The notes: generated by a model not told the origin, from the sequence alone. A stretch of DNA of 64,000 nt from Candidatus Dichloromethanomonas elyunquensis (GCA_001515265.1 LNDB01000002.1:62001-126000); one strand, 5' to 3'. Shown: positions 28,700 through 37,333, numbered from the stretch's first letter. Translations and numbers: made by a program.

Positions 28700-29753
28700 A
28701 ATAGCGGTATTGCCCGGTGATGGGATCGGTCAGGAAATCATCCCTGAAGCGGTAAAAGTACTTCAAGCCGTACTCGGGAAAAATAATCTGAAATTTGAAT
28801 ATCAAGAGTATCTCATTGGGGGAGCAGCCATTGACCAGACAGGAAAAGCATTGCCTTTGGAGACGTTAAACGCATGTCAGGAGGCAGATGCTGTTTTACT
28901 GGGTGCAATTGGCGGACCCAAATGGGATGTTTTACCTGCTCCAGAGAGACCGGAGTTGGGGGCGCTTTTGCCTTTGCGCAAAGAACTGAATCTCTATGCC
29001 AATATCCGTCCGGTAAAAATGGTCCCATCACTTTTATCGGCTTCAACCCTGAAGGAAGAGACCGTAAAAAATGTGGACCTTGTTGTCTTGCGCGAGTTGA
29101 CCGGAGGTCTATATTTTGGGGAAAAGGGAAGGCATGACCATCCGCCTGCTGCCTATGATGTCTTGGTCTATACCGAAATAGAAATCCGCCGTATTGTGGA
29201 ACTCGGCTTCCAAACCGCTCAGGAAAGAAGGAAAAAACTCTGCTCCGTTGATAAAGCCAATGTTTTGGAATCCTCAAGGTTCTGGAGAGAGATTGCCAAT
29301 GATGTTGCCAGGCATTATCCGGAAGTAGAATTAACCCATATGTATGTTGATAATGCCGCGATGCAGATGGTTCGTTATCCTGCCCAATTTGATGTTATTG
29401 TTACGGAAAATATGTTTGGGGACATTCTTACGGATTTAGCTTCCATGCTGGGCGGCTCTATCGGAATGTTGGCGTCTGCAAGCATGAACGGCAAGAAAGG
29501 TCTTTACGAACCGGCTCACGGTTCGGCACCGGATATTGCGGGCCAAAACAAAGCCAACCCCTTGGCAACAATTTTGTCAGCCGCTATGATGCTGCGTTAT
29601 ACATTTGAACTGCATGCTGAAGCAGACCAAATTGAGAAGGCGGTAACCAAAGTTCTGGATGCAGGCTACCGGACAGCCGACTTAGCAAAACCCCATGAAA
29701 AAATAGTTGGAACAAGAGAAATGGGAGATGCAGTGATAGCTGCGTTGGCCTAA
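28692..29753 (+). CDS. leuB: 3-isopropylmalate dehydrogenase
   Basis: 353 residues: N-terminal [17 protein letters not shown], substrate arginines in [14 protein letters not shown], the metal-binding aspartates in [38 protein letters not shown], and [15 protein letters not shown] for NAD. It oxidatively decarboxylates 3-isopropylmalate. It is the last gene of the ilv-leu operon; no strong terminator follows before the pro T-box promoter at 29780. Confidence 0.97.
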   Translation: MPKIAVLPGDGIGQEIIPEAVKVLQAVLGKNNLKFEYQEYLIGGAAIDQTGKALPLETLNACQEADAVLLGAIGGPKWDVLPAPERPELGALLPLRKELNLYANIRPVKMVPSLLSASTLKEETVKNVDLVVLRELTGGLYFGEKGRHDHPPAAYDVLVYTEIEIRRIVELGFQTAQERRKKLCSVDKANVLESSRFWREIANDVARHYPEVELTHMYVDNAAMQMVRYPAQFDVIVTENMFGDILTDLASMLGGSIGMLASASMNGKKGLYEPAHGSAPDIAGQNKANPLATILSAAMMLRYTFELHAEADQIEKAVTKVLDAGYRTADLAKPHEKIVGTREMGDAVIAALA

Positions 29754-29779
29754 GAAGTTTCTTATTTTTGAAACAAATG

Positions 29780-29809
29780 TTGACAACGGTCCTAATATTT
29801 TACTATGAT
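29780..29809 (+). promoter_or_regulatory. Promoter of the proline operon
   Basis: TTGACA (29780-29785), an 18-nt spacer and TATGAT (29804-29809). It lies just upstream of the T-box leader. Confidence 0.7.
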
Positions 29810-29817
29810 AAAGTATA

Positions 29818-30100
29818 GCCACAAATCTTGTATATAGATGAAAGCTGATGACCGGCCCAGTATGTTAATGATTCACGTAGAGAGGAGAGCCTTGGCTGAA
29901 AGTTCTCTTGATCAGTTAACAGAAACCTAGCCGTGAAGTGCGGATTGAATAATCTGCCGGGTCTTCCCGTTAACAGAGTATGGTAGTGCCTGTTCAGGCA
30001 TTAATCATTGCAGAGCGGCATGTGTTGCAACTAAGGTGGTACCGCGGAAGAGAACTTCTTTCGTCCTTAATTTAGGGATGGAGAAGTTTTTTATTTTTTA
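29818..30100 (+). ncRNA. T-box riboswitch, proline-type, controlling proCBA
   Basis: The T-box core is at 30033-30047 (AAGGTGGTACCGCGG), followed by a terminator (about 30053-30090) and a long U-rich run. In stem I, CGGC and GCCG pair below the specifier loop, and GTTAA (29858-29867 region) pairs with TTAAC (29916-29920). The 3' side of the loop reads AGAAACCTA, which places the specifier CCT at 29926-29928 (proline), followed by the expected purine. The TGGT in the bulge fits an ACCA tRNA end. Uncharged tRNA-Pro should stabilise the antiterminator and switch on proC-proB-proA. Confidence 0.93.
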
Positions 30101-30165
30101 CTGTTTTTATAATTTTGATCATAAAAAATATTAGGAATTGAATGACAGGATGGAGTGAATCTGTT

Positions 30166-30969
30166 ATGAATAAGATCGGGCTGATCGGTACAGGAAATCT
30201 TGCGGCTTCTATTATTAAAGGGCTAAGGCAGAACCAATCCAATTACAAGCTATTTTTATATGATGTTTTTTCAGAGAAAGCGCAATCTTTGGCTAAAGAA
30301 TATCAGGCTGCGAATTGTTCTTTGGAGGAAGTACTAAATGAAGCCGAAATTCTTCTTCTGGCGGTGAAACCCAAAGATATCAAAGCTTTGCTTGAAGAGT
30401 TATCCGGTTATTCTCTAACAGGAAAACTTTTGATTACCGTTGCAGCAGGTATTGGAATAGCAGTGTATGAAAAGGCGCTTCCGGGAATTGCTGTCATCCG
30501 TGTCATGCCCAATACCTCCTGTGCAGTACTGCAGGCTGTTTCCGGTATGGTCAGAGGGAAGCATGTAAACGATGCACAGGCTGTCGCAGGGGAAAAAATA
30601 TTCTCTGCAATCGGCAGAGTAATATGGATTGAAGACAATAAAGTTAATGCTTTAACCGCAGTGAGCGGAAGCGGACCGGCGTATTTTTATCTCTTGACGG
30701 AGTTAATGGCTCTAACAGGGGTAAACCTTGGTTTAACCGAGGGAGAGGCTGAGCTGCTTGCCAGGGAAACTTTAATCGGGGCAGGAAAAATGTTGGCGGA
30801 AGACAGCAGATCCCCTCAGAAATTACGGGAAGCAGTTACTTCTCCTAATGGCACAACGTATGCTGCTTTGGATACTTTTCGCCGGGAAGGACTTGATAAA
30901 ATCGTTTGGCAGGCCATGAAAGCCTGTCAGAGGCGCGCTGAGGAAATGGAAGGGGAGTACGGCCAATGA
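30166..30969 (+). CDS. proC: Pyrroline-5-carboxylate reductase
   Basis: 267 residues from ATG 30166 (MNKIGLIGTGNLA), with GGAG upstream; a longer in-frame start at 30142 has no ribosome site. NAD(P) motif GLIGTGNLAASII, and the C-terminal signature around AVSGSGPAYFYLLTELM and REAVTSPNGTTYAAL. It performs the last step of proline synthesis. Its stop overlaps the start of proB (ATGA). Confidence 0.96.
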   Translation: MNKIGLIGTGNLAASIIKGLRQNQSNYKLFLYDVFSEKAQSLAKEYQAANCSLEEVLNEAEILLLAVKPKDIKALLEELSGYSLTGKLLITVAAGIGIAVYEKALPGIAVIRVMPNTSCAVLQAVSGMVRGKHVNDAQAVAGEKIFSAIGRVIWIEDNKVNALTAVSGSGPAYFYLLTELMALTGVNLGLTEGEAELLARETLIGAGKMLAEDSRSPQKLREAVTSPNGTTYAALDTFRREGLDKIVWQAMKACQRRAEEMEGEYGQ

Positions 30970-32090
30970 GTACCCTGAAGAGGGCAGTGATCAAAATTGG
31001 AAGCCATAGTCTCAGTTCTGCCTCAGGCGGCATCAGCGGAGTGGTAATGGATCGTTTGGCCGCTGCGATTGCCGCTTTCCGCGAAATGGGAGTCGAATGT
31101 ATTTTGGTAACTTCCGGTGCGGTTGCTGCAGGTATGGCCAAACTGAACCTGAAAGAGCGGCCCAGGGATATTACCGGCAAACAAGCAGCTGCTGCCGTAG
31201 GGCAGGGCATATTGATTGAAAAATATTCTTATTTCTTTGAAAAATATGGATTGACCTGCGCCCAGATTCTGCTTTCCAGGATTGATCTCGTTGATTCATC
31301 CCATTACCGTAATGCCCAGAATACTTTGGAAAGGTTATTGAAATTTGGAATTATTCCTATTGTGAATGAAAACGATACTGTTGTATTTGAAGAATTATGT
31401 TTCGGGGATAATGACAGGCTTTCCGCCTTGGTTGCAGGGATGATCGATGCCGATATGCTTATACTGCTGACAGATGTGGATGGATTATTTACTGAAAATC
31501 CGTTGAAAAATTCTCAAGCCTGCTTGATTCCTTTGGTAGAGGATGTGAGTAAAGTGAAAGAACTTGCCGATGGGACAGGTTCTTCAATTGGCACAGGAGG
31601 AATGAGGACAAAACTTAAAGCGGCTGAGATGGCCAACCGGTTTGGGATGACTACCTTCTTGATGAATGCTTCACGCTTAAATGAATTGGCGAAAATACCC
31701 GGAGGGACTTATCCGGTAGGGACATTGTTTCTTCCTTCCAAACATAAAATGTCCGGGAAAAAAAGATGGATGGCTTATGCGGCGCTTTCCATGGGGACGG
31801 TTATTATTGATCAGGGAGCCCAAAGGGCTTTGGTGAATAACAGGAAAAGCCTGCTGGCTTCAGGGGTAACCGGAATAGATGGCTATTGGGAACGAAAAGA
31901 TTTGATACGGATTGTAAACGCTGATGGCGATGAAATTGCCAGGGGGATTGCAGAATTAAGCAGCGAAGAAACGCATAAGGCAAGGGGACTTCGGTCTAAA
32001 GATATCATACAATTATTCCCGGGATTAAAATGTGACGAATTAGTGCATCGCGATAATATGACGGTTATTGCCGAGGGGAACGGACCTTAA
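30966..32090 (+). CDS. proB: Glutamate 5-kinase with C-terminal PUA domain
   Basis: 374 residues: amino acid kinase domain (VIKIGSHSLS, LVTSGAVAAGMAKL, VNENDTV, LLTDVDGLFTENP, GTGGMRTKL), then a PUA domain from about residue 280. It is the feedback-controlled first step of proline synthesis. It is translationally coupled to proC. Confidence 0.96.
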   Translation: MSTLKRAVIKIGSHSLSSASGGISGVVMDRLAAAIAAFREMGVECILVTSGAVAAGMAKLNLKERPRDITGKQAAAAVGQGILIEKYSYFFEKYGLTCAQILLSRIDLVDSSHYRNAQNTLERLLKFGIIPIVNENDTVVFEELCFGDNDRLSALVAGMIDADMLILLTDVDGLFTENPLKNSQACLIPLVEDVSKVKELADGTGSSIGTGGMRTKLKAAEMANRFGMTTFLMNASRLNELAKIPGGTYPVGTLFLPSKHKMSGKKRWMAYAALSMGTVIIDQGAQRALVNNRKSLLASGVTGIDGYWERKDLIRIVNADGDEIARGIAELSSEETHKARGLRSKDIIQLFPGLKCDELVHRDNMTVIAEGNGP

Positions 32091-32120
32091 TTATGAGAAA
32101 CAAACAGGAGGTTTTCGTTA

Positions 32121-33374
32121 ATGGAGATTAACAAGGAGTTGCTTCTGATTGGCCAAAAAGCAAAAAATGCTTCACGGAGACTGTCATTTTCCGGGACGCA
32201 GGCTAAAAACAAAGCTTTAACAGCCATGGCTGGGGCTTTGAAGGAGCGGCAGGAAGAAATCTTAAGGGCGAATGCGCTTGATGTCCAAGCTGCTGAGGAG
32301 AAAGGGCTGAGGAAAAGCCTTGTAAATCGTCTGCGGTTGACGAAAGAAACTATCCAAGAGATGAGCAGGTCACTTGAGGAGGTTGTCAGTTTACCGGACC
32401 CGGTAGGGGGCGGGGAATTCTGGACAAGACCTAACGGATTGCGGATTCAGAAAACAAGGGTACCGCTCGGGGTTGTTGCCATGATTTATGAAGCAAGACC
32501 CAATGTTACCGTCGATGCGGCTGCATTATGTATCAAATCAGGAAATGCCTGTATTCTCCGGGGTGGTTCGGAAGCCATTGAAAGTAATAAGGTATTGGCA
32601 AAAGTCATAGCGGAAGCAGCAGAAGAAAACGGGCTTCCGGAAGGGTCCATTCAACTCGTGGGAATGACGGACAGAGAGTATGCCTTACAATTAATGAAGA
32701 TGAACAAATATATTGATGTGATTATCCCCCGCGGCGGTGCAGGTTTAATCCAGACTGTTATAGAGAATTCCACTATCCCCGTGATTGAGACGGGAACGGG
32801 AGTATGCCATGCTTTTGTAGATAAAGATGCTGATTTTGCTAAGGCGGTATCTATTGTATTCAATGCTAAAACCCAAAAACCCGGAGTCTGTAATGCCCTG
32901 GAAACTTTACTCGTTCATCAGGATGTAGCCGGTGAATACCTTCCGTTGATCGGTAAAAAATTTCAGGATTTCGGTGTCGAGATCCGCGGATGCGAAAAAG
33001 TCTTAAGAGTTTTGGAATATGCAACACAGGCAGAAGCTGAGGATTGGGGAACAGAATACCTGGACCTGATTATTAGTGTTAAGGTCGTTAAAGATCTGGA
33101 TGAAGCGCTGGATCATATTTACATGTACAGTACGAAACATTCGGAAACCATCATAACGGAAAACTATACGGCTGCTCAAAGATTTCTGCATGAAATCGAT
33201 GCGGCGGCGGTATATGTTAATGCCTCCACCCGTTTTACGGACGGAGGGAGATTCGGATTTGGAGCGGAAATCGGAATTAGTACCCAAAAATTACATTCGC
33301 GGGGACCAATGGCTTTACCGGAATTAACTACCATTAAATATATAATCTACGGAGATGGACAGATCGTTACGTAA
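32121..33374 (+). CDS. proA: Gamma-glutamyl phosphate reductase
   Basis: 417 residues of the aldehyde dehydrogenase superfamily. VPLGVVAMIYEARPNVTVDAAALCIKSGNA holds the cofactor-binding region; the catalytic cysteine is in KTQKPGVCNALETLLVH; and FGFGAEIGISTQKLHSRGPM is near the end. It reduces glutamyl phosphate to glutamate semialdehyde. It lies 30 bp after proB. No clear terminator follows. Confidence 0.97.
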   Translation: MEINKELLLIGQKAKNASRRLSFSGTQAKNKALTAMAGALKERQEEILRANALDVQAAEEKGLRKSLVNRLRLTKETIQEMSRSLEEVVSLPDPVGGGEFWTRPNGLRIQKTRVPLGVVAMIYEARPNVTVDAAALCIKSGNACILRGGSEAIESNKVLAKVIAEAAEENGLPEGSIQLVGMTDREYALQLMKMNKYIDVIIPRGGAGLIQTVIENSTIPVIETGTGVCHAFVDKDADFAKAVSIVFNAKTQKPGVCNALETLLVHQDVAGEYLPLIGKKFQDFGVEIRGCEKVLRVLEYATQAEAEDWGTEYLDLIISVKVVKDLDEALDHIYMYSTKHSETIITENYTAAQRFLHEIDAAAVYVNASTRFTDGGRFGFGAEIGISTQKLHSRGPMALPELTTIKYIIYGDGQIVT

Positions 33375-33408
33375 TGGCTTGGAATACAAAATTTTTCATG
33401 TATTGTAA

Positions 33409-33449
33409 ACGATTATCCTGTTCCAATCTATTGATAATCGTGTTATAAT
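33409..33449 (+). promoter_or_regulatory. Extended -10 promoter overlapped by a 9-bp inverted repeat (hydrogenase operon)
   Basis: TATAAT at 33444-33449 with the extended TGt (33441-33443); the -35 region (33421-33426, TTCCAA) is poor, which suits an activated or regulated promoter. A perfect inverted repeat, ACGATTATC (33409-33417) and GATAATCGT (33433-33441), separated by 15 bp, flanks the -35 box and abuts the -10 box. A third GATTATC lies at 33467-33473, just downstream of the likely start. This looks like an operator; the regulator is not identifiable. Confidence 0.55.
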
Positions 33450-33507
33450 TCTATTTGCCTGTTTTAGATTATCATCTTAAATTTTAGGGAAGAAGTTTTT
33501 TTAAAAT

Positions 33508-33586
33508 TGTGAAAATGAGAACAAGCACAAAGTGGTCTATTTTTGCAGAAAGAGGTATGTTTAGGTTCTTTCCAATTATTTTCACA
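33508..33586 (+). repeat. Hydrogenase-leader module, copy 1 (candidate structured RNA)
   Basis: Copy 1 of a tandem module. Left box 33508-33533 (26 nt, identical in both copies, beginning TGTGAAAATGAG). Middle box 33552-33564 (GAGGTATGTTTAG). Right box 33576-33586 (TTATTTTCACA). The left box start TGTGAAAAT can pair with the right box end ATTTTCACA as a 9-bp stem. GAAAGA (33548-33553) and TCTTTC (33567-33572) make an inner stem around most of the middle box. It lies in the probable 5' leader of the hydrogenase operon. Confidence 0.65.
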
Positions 33587-33605
33587 GATAAATAACGCCT
33601 AAATA

Positions 33606-33671
33606 TGTGAAAATGAGAACAAGCACAAAGTAATACAGGAGGTATATCTAGTTTTTACAGTTATTTTCACA
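33606..33671 (+). repeat. Hydrogenase-leader module, copy 2 (candidate structured RNA)
   Basis: Copy 2, 98 nt after copy 1. Left box 33606-33631 is identical to copy 1. Middle box 33639-33651 is GAGGTATATCTAG (two transitions relative to copy 1). Right box 33661-33671 is identical. The spacer between left and middle boxes is 7 nt here against 18 nt in copy 1, and the whole module is 66 nt against 79. A weak inner stem GTAA (33630-33633) with TTAC (33655-33658) again encloses the middle box. The hydrogenase ribosome site (GAGGAGG, 33689-33695) is 18 nt further on. Confidence 0.65.
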
Positions 33672-33700
33672 AAATATAGAATGATTAGAGGAGGTTAACG

Positions 33701-34204
33701 ATGAGCTGCTCAGAAAAAACATCTCAATGCTGCTGTGGCGAAGAAAGTGAACAGCAGAAATATGACAGAATTGCCGAAGTAATCGAAAAGTATAAAAACA
33801 GAGAAGGCAGCTTGATTCAAGTGCTGCATTTGGCCCAAAGCATTTATGGCTACCTGCCGCTTGAACTCCAAAAGTTCATTGCCGAAGGTATAGACAAGCC
33901 TCTTTCCGAGGTTTCCGGAGTTGTAACTTTTTACTCTTTCTTTTCCACCGAACCCAGGGGAGAACATACCATCAGGGTTTGTTTGGGGACCGCCTGTTAT
34001 GTGCGCGGCGGAAAAAAAATAGTTGACCGGCTGGAAGAAATTCTGGATGTCAAAGTTGGCGGAACGACTAAAGATCGAAAGTTTACTTTTGAAGTAGCAA
34101 GATGTATTGGAGCTTGCGGCCTTGCTCCTGCTATGATGATTGATGATGTTGTCTATAAACAGGTTAATCCTGATAAACTTGAGGCTATTTTGGCCAAGTA
34201 TTAA
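33701..34204 (+). CDS. hydC: [FeFe] hydrogenase NuoE-like subunit (thioredoxin-like [2Fe-2S])
   Basis: 167 residues. After a Cys-rich N-terminus (SEKTSQCCCGEE) it follows the NuoE/HndA pattern: SLIQVLHLAQSIYGYLP, EVSGVVTFYSFF, then [2Fe-2S] ligands in CLGTACYVRG and CIGACGLAPAMM. In NAD-linked [FeFe] hydrogenases this subunit pairs with the NuoF-like flavoprotein. A strong GAGGAGG ribosome site precedes it, and the next gene begins 24 bp later. The leader carries the two tandem modules. Confidence 0.93.
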   Translation: MSCSEKTSQCCCGEESEQQKYDRIAEVIEKYKNREGSLIQVLHLAQSIYGYLPLELQKFIAEGIDKPLSEVSGVVTFYSFFSTEPRGEHTIRVCLGTACYVRGGKKIVDRLEEILDVKVGGTTKDRKFTFEVARCIGACGLAPAMMIDDVVYKQVNPDKLEAILAKY

Positions 34205-34228
34205 GAAGAAAGGTTTGGAGGTGAAGAA

Positions 34229-37200
34229 ATGAGCGTTCCTTCTGTTTATAGCCTTGCGGATTTAGAAAATATTCAAAAACAATATCATGATAAAATGGCT
34301 AAATACAAGTACCAAGTACTTGTCTGCGGAGGGGCAGGATGTATATCCTCCAACTGCAGTGCTGTAAAAGAAGCCCTGATTAAAAGTCTGACAGAAAACA
34401 ACCTTACAGAAAATGTTGCAGTCGTTGAAACCGGCTGTATGGGTACTTGCGCGGTCGGACCTGTTGTGCTGATCTTGCCGGATGAAACATTTTATACCGA
34501 GGTCACCCCTCTCAAGATTGCCGAGATTGTCAAATCACATATTCTTGAGGGTTCAGTAATTGAAGAATATACCTTTTACGATCAGGCTCTTGGCAAGCAT
34601 ATTGCCAATATTAACGATATTGATTTCTTCAAAGCGCAAGTTAATATCGTTCTTCGTAACTGCGGTTTGATTGATTATTCTTCCATCGATGCCTACATTG
34701 CGAAAGACGGCTATTTCGCGATTGCTAAAGCAATAGGCGGTATGGCAGATACAGATGTCGTTGAAGAAGTAAAAAAATCCGGATTAAGAGGACGCGGCGG
34801 TGCAGGGTTCCCCACAGGGATCAAGTGGGAAGCAGGAATGAAAGCGCAAGCCGATCAAAAATATATCGTTTGTAATGCTGACGAGGGAGACCCCGGTGCA
34901 TTTATGGACAGGAGTATCCTCGAAGGAGATCCTCATAGTGTAATTGAAGGCATGATGCTTGGGGGTTATGCGATCGGAGCTTCTATGGGTTATGTTTATG
35001 TCCGTGCTGAATACCCAATCGCTGTTGAGCGTTTGGGAGCTGCGATTGAAGAAGCGCGTCAATACGGCTTGCTTGGCGGAAAGATTTTCAGCAGCGATTT
35101 TGAGTTCGATCTCGAAATCCGTATCGGAGCCGGTGCATTCGTTTGCGGTGAGGAAACGTCTCTGATGGCTTCTATCGAAGGACAACGCGGTGAACCCAGA
35201 CAGAAACCGCCATTCCCCTTTGAAAAAGGATTGTTTGGCAAGCCGACCATTATCAATAACGTTGAAACTTATGCCAACGTACCTCCGATTATCCTCAAGG
35301 GTTCTCAGTGGTTCGCTCAGTTTGGGAATGAATCCAGTAGAGGAACCAAGGTTTTTGCTCTTGCCGGAGATATTGTGAATACCGGTATCGTGGAAGTTCC
35401 CATGGGAACACCCCTTGGCGATATTCTCTTCAAGATTGGCGGCGGTATTCCTGGCGGTAAACCGTTCAAAGCAGCTCAGGCCGGTGGTCCTTCCGGAGGT
35501 TGTATTACCAAAGAATATTTAAATACCCCGGTTGACTACGAGCATATCACCAAATTAGGGGCCATTATGGGTTCCGGCGGACTCATCGTGATGAATGAGG
35601 ACACCTGTATGGTAGATACTGCAAGATACTTTATGGAGTTTATCCAGGATGAATCCTGCGGTAAATGCGTACCTTGCCGTGTTGGTACAAAACGCATGTT
35701 GGAAATACTGGAGAGAATCACCAAAGGTCAAGGCCAGGAAGGCGATATCGAACTCCTGCAGGAACTTAGCGAATATATCTCCCAAACTGCGATGTGCGGC
35801 TTAGGGCAATCAGCTGCTAATCCTGTTCTCAGTACCATTAAATATTTTCGTGAAGAATACGAAGAACACATTAAATATAAATACTGCCGTGCCGGCGTAT
35901 GTTCAGAACTTTATCTTTCACCTTGCGAAAATGCTTGCCCGGCCAGCGTGAATGTACCCGGATATATGGCTTTAGTATCCAACGGAAGGTTTATGGATGC
36001 TTACAACCTGATCAGACAGGAAAATCCATTCCCGGCTGTTTGCGGAAGAATCTGCACCCATCCCTGCGAAAACAAATGCCGCAGGAGCCAGCTGGATGAA
36101 TCACTGGCTATTGCTGATGTCAAACGTTTCGTAGCGGATTATGCCTTCAAGCATGAAGAGGCTTTCACGAAAGATATTGTTTATCCGAAGAACGGCAAGA
36201 GTATCGGTATTATTGGAGCAGGTCCTTCAGGTTTGACCTGTGGATATTATCTTGCCAGACTCGGTTATACGGTAGATGTGTATGAATCTCAATCCATCGC
36301 CGGCGGAGTTTTAGCCTTTGGTATTCCGGAATACAGACTGCCCAACAACGTTTTGGCTCATGAAATTAAACTCATTGAGCAGGTTGGCGTAAATATCCAC
36401 CTCAATACCGAAGCCGGTAAAGACATTACTTTTGAAGTACTCCGCAAGAAATATGATTCGGTCTATATTGCGACCGGTACCCAGCTCTCCAACCGGATTA
36501 ATATCCCCGGTGAAGATATGCCCGGTGTTGTTCATGGTCTTGAATTCCTCCGCAGTGTAAATCTTGGACGGGATGTAAAAATTGGTGACACGGTGGCGGT
36601 TATCGGCGGAGGTAATACCGCTATCGATGCAGCCAGAACAGTACGCAGAATGGGCGCTGAAAAAGTCATGATTCTTTACAGAAGAACGGTTGAAGATATG
36701 CCCGCAGATATTAGAGAAATCCATGATTCTTTAGAAGAAGGGATTGAAATTATTCCTTTAACAGCTCCTGTTCGTTTCATTGGAAACGGAAAAGTAGAAG
36801 GAATCGAATGTGTCGGTATGGAACTTGGCGGTTTTGACTCAGCCGGAAGAAGAAAACCTATCGTCAAAGAAGGTTCCGACTTCACAATAAAAGCCGATAT
36901 GGTTATTCCTGCCGTCAGCCAGTCTTCTGATTTGCCTTTCGTCAAGAAAGAAGAAGTTCAAGTGACAGATTGGGGTACATTCGTCACGGATAAAGATTCA
37001 CTCATGACCACCATGGAGGGCGTCTTTGCCGGCGGTGATGTTGCCAGAGGTTCCGATGTAGCGATCACCGCGATAGCCGATGGAAAGAGAGCAGCTATCG
37101 CTATCGACAAATATCTGGGTGGAAAAGGAATCCTGAACAAAGGTGAGAAGATCGATATCCCTGTTCCTTCCAGTGAAGATGAACTTGTTGAGCATAAGCG

Positions 37201-37324
37201 TTTCCCAATGGAGATTCTCGATCCTGAAAAGAGAAAAGACTGCTTCCGTGAAGTATCTCAGGGTTATCATAAGTTGAATGCCATAGCAGAATCGATGCGC
37301 TGTTTACGCTGTGACAGGAGGTAG
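34229..37324 (+). CDS. hydB: [FeFe] hydrogenase NuoF-like flavoprotein fused to a GltD/NfnB-like module
   Basis: 1031 residues in four parts. (1) Residues ~25-110: thioredoxin-like [2Fe-2S] domain, Cys33, 38, 70 and 74. (2) ~120-545: NuoF core with FMN/NADH motifs (LRGRGGAGFPTG, ADEGDPGAFMDR, GAGAFVCGEETSL) and a [4Fe-4S] site (ESCGKCVPCR, then AMCGLG). (3) ~550-645: two-cluster ferredoxin domain (CENACPASVNVPGY, CGRICTHPCENKCRR). (4) ~655-1031: GltD/NfnB-like flavoprotein with FAD motif GIIGAGPSGLTCGYY, NAD(P) motif VIGGGNTAIDAARTVRR and closing FAGGDVARGSDVAITA. Parts 1-2 are as in HydB of bifurcating hydrogenases. Part 4 adds a second flavin and pyridine-nucleotide site, possibly linking NADP(H). 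Confidence 0.92.
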   Translation: MSVPSVYSLADLENIQKQYHDKMAKYKYQVLVCGGAGCISSNCSAVKEALIKSLTENNLTENVAVVETGCMGTCAVGPVVLILPDETFYTEVTPLKIAEIVKSHILEGSVIEEYTFYDQALGKHIANINDIDFFKAQVNIVLRNCGLIDYSSIDAYIAKDGYFAIAKAIGGMADTDVVEEVKKSGLRGRGGAGFPTGIKWEAGMKAQADQKYIVCNADEGDPGAFMDRSILEGDPHSVIEGMMLGGYAIGASMGYVYVRAEYPIAVERLGAAIEEARQYGLLGGKIFSSDFEFDLEIRIGAGAFVCGEETSLMASIEGQRGEPRQKPPFPFEKGLFGKPTIINNVETYANVPPIILKGSQWFAQFGNESSRGTKVFALAGDIVNTGIVEVPMGTPLGDILFKIGGGIPGGKPFKAAQAGGPSGGCITKEYLNTPVDYEHITKLGAIMGSGGLIVMNEDTCMVDTARYFMEFIQDESCGKCVPCRVGTKRMLEILERITKGQGQEGDIELLQELSEYISQTAMCGLGQSAANPVLSTIKYFREEYEEHIKYKYCRAGVCSELYLSPCENACPASVNVPGYMALVSNGRFMDAYNLIRQENPFPAVCGRICTHPCENKCRRSQLDESLAIADVKRFVADYAFKHEEAFTKDIVYPKNGKSIGIIGAGPSGLTCGYYLARLGYTVDVYESQSIAGGVLAFGIPEYRLPNNVLAHEIKLIEQVGVNIHLNTEAGKDITFEVLRKKYDSVYIATGTQLSNRINIPGEDMPGVVHGLEFLRSVNLGRDVKIGDTVAVIGGGNTAIDAARTVRRMGAEKVMILYRRTVEDMPADIREIHDSLEEGIEIIPLTAPVRFIGNGKVEGIECVGMELGGFDSAGRRKPIVKEGSDFTIKADMVIPAVSQSSDLPFVKKEEVQVTDWGTFVTDKDSLMTTMEGVFAGGDVARGSDVAITAIADGKRAAIAIDKYLGGKGILNKGEKIDIPVPSSEDELVEHKRFPMEILDPEKRKDCFREVSQGYHKLNAIAESMRCLRCDRR

Positions 37325-37333
37325 GTGAAGGTA

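Noticed and set aside
33507-33526. Rex (NADH-sensing repressor) operator at each hydrogenase-leader repeat
   Set aside because: The left half TTGTGAA matches a Rex half-site, but the right half (AGAACAA) differs at three of the expected positions, and the true complement of the left half lies 60-70 nt away. Kept only as an alternative explanation.
33531-33548. Sigma-54 promoter (GG...GC) in leader copy 1
   Set aside because: The spacing between GG and GC is 9 nt rather than 10, the -24 and -12 contexts are poor, and copy 2 lacks it.
33654-33682. Promoter TTTACA-17-TAGAAT just before hydC
   Set aside because: The predicted start would fall on the Shine-Dalgarno sequence, leaving no usable ribosome site, so it is probably chance in AT-rich DNA.
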